From NCBI GenBank assembly GCA_021295965.1, contig JAGWBI010000003.1, forward strand, positions 115,860-179,859: DNA of 64,000 bases. Direction: 5' to 3'. The stretch comes from Dehalococcoidia bacterium (GTDB taxonomy: Bacteria > Chloroflexota > Dehalococcoidia > Lucifugimonadales > UBA3495). The notes beneath the pieces are model-generated. The model was not told the origin of the DNA. It saw nothing but the letters and a program-made list of their open reading frames with translations, and made no database searches. Made by a program: the position numbers and the translations under genes. The stretch's first letter is position 1. Every line of letters starts with the position of its first letter. Of the stretch, positions 25,434 to 35,148 are shown piece by piece.

Positions 25434-25620
25434 AGTGGTTGTCTCCGGGGGCTGGGAGTCGGGACACTGGATTTATATCTTGCGTTCTGGATACCCGCTT
25501 GCGCAACTGGGGTGGGGTGATGGGGATGGCCGGAGCGGGAGTTATTCCAACCCTCCGGTATCCGGAATGCGATCCTGTGAAATTCGCCGGCTGCCACGAA
25601 CCGGGGTTGCCGGCGCCGGA

Positions 25621-26571
25621 CTATTCCGCCGGGATCAAGAGGTTGGACCAGACGTCGGCCGCACTGCGGGCGGCCTGCTTTTCGGCGTCGCGAGCGGCGC
25701 AGGCGGCGCTCATGGCCAACACGTCCTTGGCCCACTCGTCCACCGGGACGTCGATCATACGGCCGGCGAAGGGAGCGGCGGCGGTGCCGGCGGCAAGAGC
25801 CTGGGCAAAAACCTCGCGAACCTGAGTATAGTATTCGACCAGGGACTCGGTAGGAGTAAATGCCTCGTTGATTGCTTCGACCCAGCGGGGGTGTCCGCAC
25901 ACCATGCCTTTGAAGCCCAGATTGCGGGTGTCGCTGGCGATCTTGACCATTGTTTCGTGGCTCAGGTGGTCAACGCCCGAACCCATTGGGTCGGTGACCG
26001 CGACGGGTTGGACGCCGGCGGCGGTGGCTTCGATGCACAGGCGGCCACGGGCGTACACGAAGGGGTCCAGCTCGGCGGTTTGGGTGATGCCCAATGACGC
26101 GGACAAGCCAGCCTCGTCGATGCCGGCCTGCCGGACGCGCGGCGACGCGGTGATGATGTCACGGATATGCCACACGCCGGCAGCGGTTTCGACGGCTGGG
26201 GCCAACTCGGTAGCACCGGCGGTCACGCCGCGCTGACGCTCCAGTTCGGAAAGGATGGCGTCTGCATCCGCCACCTGGTCCGCCGATTCGACTCCCGGGA
26301 GGATGATGCCGGTGAGATTTGAAGAGACGGCCGCCGCGCAGTCGGCGTACACCGAATTGGCGTTAACGCGAACAAAAACGTGGGCTCCACCCTTCCCCAC
26401 CTGAGCCACCGCTTGACGCAGCATTTTGCGGGCCAAATGGACCTCGTTAGCGGGTACGCCGTCCTGGAGGTCGATGGTAACGGCGTCGGCGTTGTGCTTC
26501 CAACCCCAACGGATCATGCGCAGTTGGTTGGCGGGGATGATCAGGTTTGAGCGTCGGACGAGGATGGACAT
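25621..26571 (-). CDS. CitE/HpcH aldolase-like protein (third gene of the run)
   Basis: A 316-residue TIM-barrel protein of the HpcH/HpaI/CitE superfamily. Landmarks are IRWGWKHNADAVTIDLQDGVPANEVHLAR (metal-site Asp region), VFVRVNA, GIILPGVESADQV, APAVETAAGVWHIRDIITASPRVRQAGID (metal-ligand Glu) and GFKGMVCGHPRWVEAINEAF. Such enzymes cleave or hydrolyse malyl-, citramalyl- or similar CoA thioesters. The ATG at 26571 has a GGAG ten bases upstream; the longer frame translates a repeat. It is the downstream member of a three-gene run of related proteins. Confidence 0.8.
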   Translation of the reverse strand: MSILVRRSNLIIPANQLRMIRWGWKHNADAVTIDLQDGVPANEVHLARKMLRQAVAQVGKGGAHVFVRVNANSVYADCAAAVSSNLTGIILPGVESADQVADADAILSELERQRGVTAGATELAPAVETAAGVWHIRDIITASPRVRQAGIDEAGLSASLGITQTAELDPFVYARGRLCIEATAAGVQPVAVTDPMGSGVDHLSHETMVKIASDTRNLGFKGMVCGHPRWVEAINEAFTPTESLVEYYTQVREVFAQALAAGTAAAPFAGRMIDVPVDEWAKDVLAMSAACAARDAEKQAARSAADVWSNLLIPAE

Positions 26572-26592
26572 TTCGGATGGCTCCGGGTTACG

Positions 26593-26619
26593 CGGGGGCG
26601 AATAGTTATTCGGCCCTAC
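26593..26619. repeat. GGGGCGAAT palindrome supplying a stop codon
   Basis: A degenerate copy (GGGGGCGAATAGTTATTCGG) of the genome's palindrome family sits between two CitE-like genes. Its terminal CTAC supplies the TAG stop (26616-26618) of the upstream CitE-like gene, so the repeat overlaps coding sequence. Confidence 0.7.
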
Positions 26620-27629
26620 ACGGGTTCCTCGGCGGCGCGGACGCGGGCGACGGCATCGGCCTTTTCGCGGTCGCGCTCGTCGCAGCGTTGGCGCCATTGC
26701 AACAATTCTTCGGCGCGGGCGGCTTCGTAGCGGTCGATCACGCGGAAACGGCCCAGGTGCGAATCAGCATCCAGCGGCCGGGGAGTCTGATCTTTGGCGA
26801 TGGTCATCACGTCGATCTGGACCCAGGTTTCGGAGGAATGGGAGAGCTTGCGGTATTCATCCAACACCCATTGGGCGTCGGCAATTTCGGCTTCGGTGGG
26901 AGCGAAACCGCGGTTTTGCGGTTCGACGACGTTGGGGTGCAGGCCGCCGCCGATGCGGAAACCACACTTGCGGGAGGCATCGGCCTCGGCGAAGGCACGG
27001 TCGGGGTCGCTGACGCTGCCGGTGATGTTAGAAGTGAACGGCGCGGCGCGGGGTTCCCGGCCGGCGGCCCGGGCGGCCAACTCAACCTCACCTTTTCCGT
27101 ACACGAACTGGTCAAAACCGACGAACATTTCCACACCCAGATCGCGGGACATGTCGTAACCGGACGCGCCGCCGAAGTCCCTGATTCTAGGACTGGCAGT
27201 GACGATTTCGTAAGCGTTGGCCACGCCGACGGCGGTTTCGATGTTGGCGCCGATTTCCACGACGCCGGGACGTATGCCGCGCTCGGCTTCAAGGCGCGTG
27301 ATGATTTCGTCCATGCGCTGGATTTCGTGGCGGTATTCGGTTTTGGGGTAGTTGACCATGACGAGGCCGGGCCAGATGGCGGCGTTGAGGTCGGCCTCCA
27401 TCAAGTCGTGGTTGATGCGGCAGACAGCATCGGCGCCGCCTTTGTTGACAACCGGGATGCTCTGGCGGACGAGGTTACGGGCGACATCTTTGAGTTTGGG
27501 AGGGACCGAGTCCTCCAGATCCATGTTGATGAAGTCGCACCCGCGATGCCAGGCGTTGTTAATGAAGCGTTCAGTGACGATCGGCATAGTCAAGCCCGAT
27601 CGTTTCAATCGCCGGCTTGGGTTTGCCAT
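26616..27629 (-). CDS. CitE/HpcH aldolase-like protein (second gene of the run)
   Basis: A 337-residue CitE-superfamily protein. It reads RGCDFINMDLEDSVPPKLKDVARNLV (Asp-Glu-Asp metal region), DAVCRINHDLMEADLNAAIWPGLVMVNYP, EIGANIETAVGVANAYEIVTASPRI, then CGFRIGGGLHPNVVEPQNRGFAPTEAEI. The C-terminal 60 residues form an extra, charged helical tail (RWRQRCDERDREKADAVARVRAAEEP). AGGAG precedes the ATG at 27629 and overlaps the end region of the upstream paralogue; the gap is 12 bases, so the pair is co-transcribed. The reaction is unassigned; malyl-CoA-type lyase or thioesterase chemistry is plausible. Confidence 0.8.
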   Translation of the reverse strand: MANPSRRLKRSGLTMPIVTERFINNAWHRGCDFINMDLEDSVPPKLKDVARNLVRQSIPVVNKGGADAVCRINHDLMEADLNAAIWPGLVMVNYPKTEYRHEIQRMDEIITRLEAERGIRPGVVEIGANIETAVGVANAYEIVTASPRIRDFGGASGYDMSRDLGVEMFVGFDQFVYGKGEVELAARAAGREPRAAPFTSNITGSVSDPDRAFAEADASRKCGFRIGGGLHPNVVEPQNRGFAPTEAEIADAQWVLDEYRKLSHSSETWVQIDVMTIAKDQTPRPLDADSHLGRFRVIDRYEAARAEELLQWRQRCDERDREKADAVARVRAAEEPV

Positions 27630-27641
27630 TAGAACAATCTC

Positions 27642-28583
27642 CTAAGGTAGGGGGACAGGCCGGCCCTCGACGGCGGCGGCCTTGAAACGCTCACGTTCGG
27701 CGCAGGCCTGGGCCCAAGCCAGGGTGTTGGCGGCCTGTCGAGCGATGTCGATGGTGATGTAACCGCCGTTGACGACGGCGACGGTTCCGGCAGCGGTGGC
27801 TTCTGCATAGGTTTCGCCCAAGCGCTGAGCATCCAGGAGTTCCTGATCGGACGGGGTGAAACCGTCGTTGAGGGGTTCCACCTGTTCGTCCAGGACGCAG
27901 AAGGAGCCTTTGAAACCGATGGCACGGCCGCGGCGGGCGGCTTGCAGGGTATTCTCGGGAGTGGCGAGGAGGCCACGGTCGGGGAACCGCCACCAAGCGC
28001 CTAGAGGGACCTTCCCGGCAGCGCCCGCCAAGGTGACGAGGCGCTGCGTCAGGTAGGGCATGAGGTGAATTTCGCCGGACGGTTCGGGGCGGAGGTCCAT
28101 GACCAGATCGGCGCGACCGAGGGTTACACCCCAGATGCGTGGGCTGGCGGTGGCGATGTCGAAGCCGTTATGATTTCCGGAGGCGGTTTCCAAGGACGCT
28201 ACCAGCTCGACGCTTCCCGGCAACAAACCCCGCTCGCTTTCCAGGCTGGAGATTATGGCATCGACCTGCTTGACTTGGTCGGGCGTGTTGGCGCGAGAAA
28301 TGACGACACCGTTCAAGCCTGGCCAAACCGAGGCGCGCAGGTCCGCCAGCATGAGTTCGGGGTCAATCTGGATGAAGACCTCGGCCCCACCAGCCTTGGC
28401 AGGTTCCAAATTATCTTTGACCGCCTCGCGGGCGGCGGGTTTGTCGGCCTCTGCGACAAACTCGGCCAAGTCGAGGATCACCACGTCCGCACCGGCGGAG
28501 GTGGCAGACAGCAGACGCTCCGGGCGTAATACAGGCACCAGCAGCCAGGAGCGTCGGATGTTGTCGAGAGCAAGCATCGCCAT
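27642..28583 (-). CDS. CitE/HpcH aldolase-like protein (first gene of the run)
   Basis: A 313-residue member of the same superfamily. GADVVILDLAEFVAEADKPAAREAV is the metal-site region, but the usual LEDAV/LQDGV reads LAEF, so the first acidic ligand pair is altered. VFIQIDPELMLADLRASVWPGLNGVVI and ELVASLETASGNHNGFDIATASPRIWGV follow, then GFKGSFCVLDEQVEPLNDGFTPSDQE. ATG at 28583 has a weak CGGAAC upstream. It heads the three-gene run (28583 to 25621). The changed ligand pattern suggests a regulatory or altered-specificity paralogue (inference). Confidence 0.78.
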   Translation of the reverse strand: MAMLALDNIRRSWLLVPVLRPERLLSATSAGADVVILDLAEFVAEADKPAAREAVKDNLEPAKAGGAEVFIQIDPELMLADLRASVWPGLNGVVISRANTPDQVKQVDAIISSLESERGLLPGSVELVASLETASGNHNGFDIATASPRIWGVTLGRADLVMDLRPEPSGEIHLMPYLTQRLVTLAGAAGKVPLGAWWRFPDRGLLATPENTLQAARRGRAIGFKGSFCVLDEQVEPLNDGFTPSDQELLDAQRLGETYAEATAAGTVAVVNGGYITIDIARQAANTLAWAQACAERERFKAAAVEGRPVPLP

Positions 28584-28980
28584 GTGTTCCGAGGCGTTAA
28601 CGGGTTACGGGCAGCCTTATGTTGTATAATGCCGCCGGAACGGGTAAACGTGGGTTGGGCTTGCTGTGTTTGTGTCATCGATTGTAACCCAACTTGCGGA
28701 ATCTGACAAACGTGGTTGATATCCCCTAACGTATAGTGGCTACACAGAGTTAAAATGAACTAGTTATGTAAAGTTTATATCGAGAAGCATGAATTAACCA
28801 AAGCTTCATCCGCGTGGTTTACTTGAACGTCGCATCAACGTGGACACGTTGCAGCGATTCGGAAGTGATCGGGACAATTTGGCGTTGATTGTTCTTGCAG
28901 ACGGCGGGGTCACAGAAGTTGAACATTCCAGTGCGAAGGATCTATGACGCATTTATTTTTCCAGAGGAGCAACTGCCCGC
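28584..28980. other. divergent intergenic region with probable promoters
   Basis: This stretch separates the leftward CitE-like run from the rightward CHAT-STAND gene. It includes an AT-rich part (about 28730-28800). Near 28621-28632, TTG-TATAATG on the plus strand resembles an extended -10 element, and the minus strand there reads CATTATAC. I cannot assign either with certainty. No RNA gene or repeat was recognised. Confidence 0.4.
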
Positions 28981-31900
28981 ATGACCGCTAGTTTAGAGAT
29001 TCACGATCTGCCCGAGGCCGGGCACATAGAGGTTCGCCTGGTTGAATCGGGGGGAACCAGCCAGCAGGCGGCGCGTTCGGCGTTCGCGCTGGAGTTGTCG
29101 GATGACGAAAGGGCGACCCTGAACCGATATCACGCGGAGTATCGGCGACCAACCTTGGGTGGGTTGGCGCAGATTGAGGCGGTGGAAGGGGCGATGCGGA
29201 ACCTGGGCAGGCTGTTGTTAGAGATCGTCTTCGGGGCGAACAGCGGCGGCCGTGCGCTTTTGGACGACGTGATGGGCAGGGATGACCGGGCAGAGTTGAC
29301 GATCGTTTCGTCGCGGCCGGAGTTTTTGTCGCTGCCCTGGGAGCTGATGAATGACCCGAGTTTGGGTTATTTCGTGAACGGATTGGTGGGCGTCTTGAGG
29401 CAATCAGCCGCGACGATACCCGCCGATGCAGCGGAGGAACGAACCAAGGGCGCGCTGCACGTGGCGATGCTGTCGGCGACGCCGCTGGACGGGGAAACTC
29501 CGTCGGCCGGAGAGCTGCTGGAAAGGTCAGTGGTGGCGGGCGGAAACCTGGCGACGGCAACAGTAGCGGCCCTTGAGGGGCTGAATGTGGAAGCGTCGTT
29601 GGACAATCCCCGGCCGGCCACCCTGGACGCGCTGCGCGCCTTGCTGGAACGGAACCCGAACCACTATGACATCGCGCATATAGACGGGGCGACGTTGGAC
29701 GCCGAGGGAGCGATTCTGCTGGAGCGGGACGATGGAGGGGCGGAGGCGGTTTCGCCGGCGGATCTGGGTAGGGTTCTGGCCGACGGCGGCGTGCAGGTGG
29801 CGCTAATTTCGGCGGGGGTACAGGCGGACGAAGGGACCGCGACAAAATGGTCGGCGGCGGCTATGGCGGTGGCGGACGCCGGTGTGGCCCAAGTGGCGCT
29901 GTTCCCGGCGCCGTTGCATCCGGACATGGCCGAGGGATCGGCGCGGGCATTTTATACGCGGCTGGCCCAGGGAAACAGCGTCGGGGGAGCGATTTCGTCG
30001 GTGCGGCGCGGTTTGATGGACATCCCGGAGCGGGTGACGATACACGGGAAACGGGTGTTTTGGGACTGGCAGATGCCGGCGGTGTACCAGTCTCGACGAT
30101 ACCTGCCAGCTGAGATCGAACAGCACCAGCCGGATCCGTTGGCGCCGCCGGTGATCCAACCGGAGGAAGCGCCGACGGATGAATTGCAGATTCCGGTGGC
30201 AGGCCAGTACGGGCTGGTGGGGCGTGAGGGGGAATTGCGGCAATTGGAACGGGCGTTGAAGACGCATTCCGTAGTGCTGTTGTCCGGTGATACGGGAGTG
30301 GGCAAAACGGAGTTGGCACTGGGGTTGTCCCGGTGGTTCCTGAAGCCGGCGCGGGTTGCATACCCGGGCGGGGTGTTTTACACGGCATTTGAGGCGTCGC
30401 ATCCGGCCGGCATCGAGCGGGTGGTGCATGAGATCGGAACCGCGGTGGCCGGTCTGGATTTCGCCGATATGCCAGCGGAACAGCAAAGACGGTGGGTGAC
30501 GGCCTATTTGCAGCAGAACCCGTCACTGTTGGTCTGGGACAATATCGAGAACGTTGCGGGTTTCCCGGACGGGGCTCCGGGGTTGCTCGAAGAGGCTGAG
30601 CTGCCGGATCTGGCAGCTTTCCTGGGAGAGGTTACTACGGGTCCGGTGGGAACCGGGGCGCTGCTGCTGGGTCGGCGAACGGAAGAGGATTGGGTTGCGG
30701 TTCCGCATGCTTCGCTCACACTGGAGGGCCTTACGGAAGCCGACCGGCTGGCGTTGGCGGGATTTGTCATGGACAAAGCGGGGGTTCCGGCGACGCGAGC
30801 CGGGGCAGATTTCGGGGAGCTGATGGAGCTGCTGGAAGGGCATCCGTTGGCGATGCAGATCGCCATTCCGACGGTGAAGGACGTTCCGGCATCGGTGGTG
30901 GCCGGCGAACTGCGGAGCCTGATGGCGCAGCAACCGGACGGCGGTGAGCCGGGCCGGAGCGCGGTTTTGACGGCAGCGATGGAATACGGGTTTTCGCGAC
31001 TGTCACATCGGAACCGTACACACCTGCCGTTCCTGTCGTTGTTCCAACGTAGGGTGATGCTGGACGTTCTCTCGCACATCACCGAGGAACGGGTGTACGC
31101 GCAGGTGGTGGGAGACGATTTGACCTCGGGCGCCTCTCGGTCGCTGCTGACGCCGGAGGGGGGGATACAGTCCACCGGGAGATCCTATGCGTCCTGCCGG
31201 ACGCTGCTGCGGACGGCGCAGGCGGCGGGATTGCTGGAACCGGTGTCGCCCAGCGTGTATCAGATCAATCCGGCGCTGCCATGGTTCCTGGGGCGAAAGC
31301 TGGGGCGGCAGGTGTCCGGGGACGGCATCAGGCAGCTGGAGCAGGAATTCGTGCGGGTGTACGCGGACACGGCGGACTATTTCATGGAGAGCCTGTACGA
31401 GAACCAGGATACGGGCGTGACGGCGGTGTTGGCGGAAGAAGGCAACCTGACCCAGGCGTTGGGCCTGGCGTTGGAATACCGGCAGTGGGACAACGCGCAG
31501 TTGTTGATACAGCCGCTGGCGCAGGTGTACCGGATGCAAAAGCGGTTCCCTGAGTTGCGACGCCTTCGTGGGCAGTTGTTGGATATCGTAGGACATACGG
31601 CATCGGAGGCCGAGGGCAACGGAGCAGTGGAGTTCTGGCAGTATCTTTTGGGCACGGACTCGATGGAATCGGTGGAACTGATGGACCTGGACCGGGCCGA
31701 TATGTTCAACCGTCAACTGCTGGACTACCTGCTGGAGCAGCCGGACGGGGAGACCGACCCGCGAACGGCGGCGGTTTATCACCAGAACGGGTTGATTGCG
31801 ACGAGACGGGGACAGTACGAAAATGCCTCGGAGTGGCTGGAAAGGGGGCTGGAGATAATCGACGGCGGCGATGACCAGGAATCGATTGCCGATGCCTGTT

Positions 31901-32736
31901 TCGCCATCGGACAGGTGCGGCACCACCAACGGCAGTACGGAGCGGCGAAAGAGTGGTACATGCGTGCGCTGGACATTCACCAGCGATTGCCCGACTACGA
32001 GGAGATGGTCAACGATTTTCGCGCCCTGGGATCGGCGTGTCACATGCGGTTTGAGTACGACGAAGCGCGGAGTTGGTACCACCGGGCCCGGGAAATGGTG
32101 GAAGACAACCGGGACGAAGAGACTGCGGTCCACATTTTCCACGCGCTAGGGACGGTTGATCACTCCGAATACCTTTTCGAGGACGCGCAGTCGTGGTATC
32201 AGCAGGCATTGGGGCTGTGCGACCGCATGGGGATGACGGAGCAGATGATCGTTGAGTTTCATCACCTGGGCGTGCTGGCGCAGGCGCGGGGGATTCCCGA
32301 TGAAGCGGAGGAATGGCTGCGGGTCGCCATGGAATACCGGGAGCGACAGGGGGACATCAGAGGAATGGGTGTGGAGGCGCGCCAAATTGGGGTGGTGCAT
32401 CACGAGCAGGGAGACCTGGATCAGGCGTACCAATGGTACGACCAGGCGCGGGTTGCCTTCGAGGGCGCGCAGGACGTGCTGCGGGCGGCACGGACCTACG
32501 GACAATTGGGGATGGTTGAGGAGGAAAGGGGCAACCTGCCGGATGCGCTGGAGTGGGTGGCCCGCACGTTCCAATTGGTGAACGACTACCAGTTGCCGAT
32601 GCTGGTGCAGGTCAGGGCGCACCTGGCGCGGCTGCGGGACAACATGGGCGAGGAGCCGTTCGCGCAATGGTGGCGGGACAACACCGGGGCAGAACCCCCG
32701 GCGGACTTGGACGTGGATACCAGCGAGATTCTGTGA
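28981..32736 (+). CDS. CHAT-like / STAND NTPase / TPR protein with degenerate CHAT active site
   Basis: A 1251-residue multidomain protein. Residues about 120-360 align with CHAT caspase-like domains (SLPWELM, then HYDIAHIDGAT, VQVALISAGV, ARAFYTRLAQGNSVGGAISSVRRGL). The expected catalytic His of HxxGHG is A237, and the expected Cys of SAC is G279, so it is probably proteolytically dead. Residues about 405-720 form a STAND ATPase: YGLVGREGEL, Walker A G436-T443 (GDTGVGKT), Walker B LLVWDN (516-521). Residues about 750-1230 are helical, with TPR repeats from about 920 (AAKEWYMRALDIHQRL, EDAQSWYQQALGLCDRM). ATG 28981 follows GAGGAG. It is likely a ligand-sensing signalling or antiviral STAND protein (inference). 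Confidence 0.82.
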   Translation: MTASLEIHDLPEAGHIEVRLVESGGTSQQAARSAFALELSDDERATLNRYHAEYRRPTLGGLAQIEAVEGAMRNLGRLLLEIVFGANSGGRALLDDVMGRDDRAELTIVSSRPEFLSLPWELMNDPSLGYFVNGLVGVLRQSAATIPADAAEERTKGALHVAMLSATPLDGETPSAGELLERSVVAGGNLATATVAALEGLNVEASLDNPRPATLDALRALLERNPNHYDIAHIDGATLDAEGAILLERDDGGAEAVSPADLGRVLADGGVQVALISAGVQADEGTATKWSAAAMAVADAGVAQVALFPAPLHPDMAEGSARAFYTRLAQGNSVGGAISSVRRGLMDIPERVTIHGKRVFWDWQMPAVYQSRRYLPAEIEQHQPDPLAPPVIQPEEAPTDELQIPVAGQYGLVGREGELRQLERALKTHSVVLLSGDTGVGKTELALGLSRWFLKPARVAYPGGVFYTAFEASHPAGIERVVHEIGTAVAGLDFADMPAEQQRRWVTAYLQQNPSLLVWDNIENVAGFPDGAPGLLEEAELPDLAAFLGEVTTGPVGTGALLLGRRTEEDWVAVPHASLTLEGLTEADRLALAGFVMDKAGVPATRAGADFGELMELLEGHPLAMQIAIPTVKDVPASVVAGELRSLMAQQPDGGEPGRSAVLTAAMEYGFSRLSHRNRTHLPFLSLFQRRVMLDVLSHITEERVYAQVVGDDLTSGASRSLLTPEGGIQSTGRSYASCRTLLRTAQAAGLLEPVSPSVYQINPALPWFLGRKLGRQVSGDGIRQLEQEFVRVYADTADYFMESLYENQDTGVTAVLAEEGNLTQALGLALEYRQWDNAQLLIQPLAQVYRMQKRFPELRRLRGQLLDIVGHTASEAEGNGAVEFWQYLLGTDSMESVELMDLDRADMFNRQLLDYLLEQPDGETDPRTAAVYHQNGLIATRRGQYENASEWLERGLEIIDGGDDQESIADACFAIGQVRHHQRQYGAAKEWYMRALDIHQRLPDYEEMVNDFRALGSACHMRFEYDEARSWYHRAREMVEDNRDEETAVHIFHALGTVDHSEYLFEDAQSWYQQALGLCDRMGMTEQMIVEFHHLGVLAQARGIPDEAEEWLRVAMEYRERQGDIRGMGVEARQIGVVHHEQGDLDQAYQWYDQARVAFEGAQDVLRAARTYGQLGMVEEERGNLPDALEWVARTFQLVNDYQLPMLVQVRAHLARLRDNMGEEPFAQWWRDNTGAEPPADLDVDTSEIL

Positions 32737-33131
32737 TGAGTAGGGGTTTTATCGCAAAGACGCGGAGACGCAAAGGATTTCAGATCGGGCCGTGTTGACG
32801 TTTCGCCGTTGTTTCCGTGAAAGCGGGAATCCAGTATTGGAATGGGCAAGCATGGTCCAGAAATCTGACACGTCGCAGTCTCTGGATTCCAGCTTGCGCC
32901 GGAATGAAGAGTGAAATTCAAGAGGTCAAAAGATTGATGTGTCCCCATTTCGTCGTTGCGAGGAGCGACGCGACATTCTCGCTGACTGCACGACGATCGC
33001 TCCGGCGACGAGATTGCCGTCCGCCAGAGGCGGACTCCCAATGACATTTGGCACGAAAGTGGGTACGCGTGAGGTTAGAGGTTAACGGAACCTAGCGATT
33101 TTTTGCAGGCGAGATTTTGAGGTGAACTGAA
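32737..33131. repeat. repeat-filled gap after the CHAT-STAND gene
   Basis: It contains AGGATTTCAGATCG (32776-32789, also the arm of the 15771 inverted repeat). It also holds two halves of the GCGGGAATCCAG / CTGGATTCC...CCGGAATGA repeat (32816-32912), and a GTCGTTGCGAGGAGCGACGCGA-type dispersed repeat (32950-33072). Nested in the last is TCCGCC-AGA-GGCGGA (33020-33034), followed by the AAAGTGGGTACGCG tail. No gene is visible. Confidence 0.65.
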
Positions 33132-35123
33132 ATGGCGCTTACCAGGTTGGAGATCGGTACGCGGACAGCTTTCGCGGGCGGGCAGACTTTTGGCGATGTG
33201 GGTCGGTATGAGCGGATCGACGGTGTGGCGCATTTTTCCGCTGATCCGGAGCACGGGGATAATGCGGCAATTGCCGACATTGGGTTGGCGCCACGGAATG
33301 GCAACGGGTTGGTGGAGTTTTCTTCGGATTTCCGGATCATCAAGCCGGTGGACAATGACCATGGCAATGGGCGGCTGCTGCTGGACGTGCTGAACCGGGG
33401 GAAGGAACTGGCGCTGAAGAATCTCAACAGTTCGCCGGACGCGCCGCCGGATGCGGACCCGCATCCGGGGAACGGGTTCCTGATGCGGCAGGGTTACAGC
33501 CTGGTGTGGTGCGGGTGGCAGCATGACGTTCCCGACGCACCGGGGCTGTTCCGGTGCAACGTACCCAACGCGAGGAACGCCGACGGATCGCCGGTGTCGG
33601 GGCGCATCGTGATTTCATTCCAGCCTACAGCGGCAACAACGACGCAGTTTCTGTCAGACCGGGACCATGGGCCGTATCCGACGAACCACCTGGAGAGTTG
33701 GGACTCCGTTCTGACGGTACAGGACTACGAGGATGGGCCGGAGGTGGTGATACCGAGGGAGCAATGGGCTTTCGCGCGCCTGGTGGATGGGCGCAGGGCG
33801 CCGGATGCGGCGCACGTCACGATGGATGGCGGGTTCGAGGCGGGGAAGGTATATCGGGTCGTGTATGAAACCTCCCACGCACCAGTGGTAGGGCTGGGTT
33901 TACTGGCTACGCGGGATATTGTGGCGTGGCTGCGGTACGGGGACGCTGACGATGTGGGAACGGCAAATCCGCTGGCGGGCGCGCTCGGGCGGGCCTACGC
34001 CTACGGGCGGAGCCAGAGCGGGCGTTTCCTGCGGCAAATGCTGCACGCGGGGTTGAACCGGGACGAGGAGGGCCGCATTGTATTTGAAGGGATGCTGCCC
34101 AACGTGGCGGGAGGGAAGATGGGTGAGTTCAACGTGCGGTTCGGGCAACCTTCCAGTCTGTCCAACCGGAGTGTGAACAACGTGCCGCCGTTCCTGGACA
34201 TTGAACCGGACGGAGGCGACGGCGTGCTGGCCGAAGTGACCCGACGGGGGGTTGCTCCCAAGGTCATTTACACCAACACGTCATCGGAGTATTGGGGCGG
34301 CCACGGCGCGTTGGCTCACGTCACCCCCGACGGCAAGTCGGACGTGACGCTACCGGATAACGTGCGGTCGTGGCTGTTCTGCGGGACGCAGCACGGGCCG
34401 GCGAACCTGCCCATTTCGGACACCAACCCGGACACGGGAGCGCGGGGCACGCAGGCACTGAATTACGTTGACTACCGCCCGCTGATGCGGGCCGCGCTGT
34501 ACTGGCTGGACCGCTGGGTTACCCATAATGAGGAACCACCGGCCAATGGGTATCCCAATCGTGCGGATGAGACGATTATTCCTGCCGATAGCCTTCGGGA
34601 ATGGTTCGGGGCGTTGCCGGGCGTGGAGTTTCCGACGCATCAAAAGGTGATGCGGGCGTTGAACTTCGGGCCGGACCGAGCGGTGCCCACGGTGATACCG
34701 CCGGAGGTGGGGGACGAATATCCATCTCTGGTTTCGGCGGTGGACGCGGACGGCAACGAGGTAGGCGGCGTGCGGCTGCCGGCGATCTCCGTACCGCTGG
34801 CGACATATACCGGGTGGAACGTGCGGCATCCCGACATCGGCGGCGCGGGGCAGACGCTGGCGCCGGGCGGGACCGTGGTGGGTGGCGCGATACCCTTTGC
34901 GGTGACGCGGGCGGAACGGCTGGCGTCTGGGGATCCGAGGGCATCGATTGAGGAACGGTATGGTTCGCGGGACGAATACCTGGCGCGGGTTCGGGAGAGT
35001 GCGGAGGCGCTGGTGGCTCAGGAGTATATGCTGGCCGAGGATGTTGACGTGGTGGTGGGGCAAGGCGGAGAGGTGTACGACGCGATTGTGGGGGCACGGG
35101 AGGCGGTGGCGGCGGATGACTGA
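33132..35123 (+). CDS. large alpha/beta hydrolase domain protein
   Basis: A 663-residue protein of the alpha/beta-hydrolase_10 type. Its N-terminal beta-rich part carries YSLVWCGWQHDVP and its core has the nucleophile elbow YGRSQSGRFLRQMLHAGLN (S294). KVIYTNTSSEYWGGHGALAHV and FCGTQHGPANLP contribute the later catalytic region. No signal peptide is seen, so it is probably cytoplasmic. The substrate is unknown; family neighbours often accompany ester or lactone catabolism. GAGGTGAACTGAA precedes the ATG. The following nuclease gene starts within 26 bases of its stop. Confidence 0.78.
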   Translation: MALTRLEIGTRTAFAGGQTFGDVGRYERIDGVAHFSADPEHGDNAAIADIGLAPRNGNGLVEFSSDFRIIKPVDNDHGNGRLLLDVLNRGKELALKNLNSSPDAPPDADPHPGNGFLMRQGYSLVWCGWQHDVPDAPGLFRCNVPNARNADGSPVSGRIVISFQPTAATTTQFLSDRDHGPYPTNHLESWDSVLTVQDYEDGPEVVIPREQWAFARLVDGRRAPDAAHVTMDGGFEAGKVYRVVYETSHAPVVGLGLLATRDIVAWLRYGDADDVGTANPLAGALGRAYAYGRSQSGRFLRQMLHAGLNRDEEGRIVFEGMLPNVAGGKMGEFNVRFGQPSSLSNRSVNNVPPFLDIEPDGGDGVLAEVTRRGVAPKVIYTNTSSEYWGGHGALAHVTPDGKSDVTLPDNVRSWLFCGTQHGPANLPISDTNPDTGARGTQALNYVDYRPLMRAALYWLDRWVTHNEEPPANGYPNRADETIIPADSLREWFGALPGVEFPTHQKVMRALNFGPDRAVPTVIPPEVGDEYPSLVSAVDADGNEVGGVRLPAISVPLATYTGWNVRHPDIGGAGQTLAPGGTVVGGAIPFAVTRAERLASGDPRASIEERYGSRDEYLARVRESAEALVAQEYMLAEDVDVVVGQGGEVYDAIVGAREAVAADD

Positions 35124-35148
35124 GGTCTGCAAAAAGGGAGAGAACGAG

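Noticed and set aside
25621-28583. Citrate lyase operon (citCDEFG)
   Set aside because: Three CitE-like proteins are present but no citrate lyase alpha or gamma subunit is visible, so citrate cleavage is not supported.
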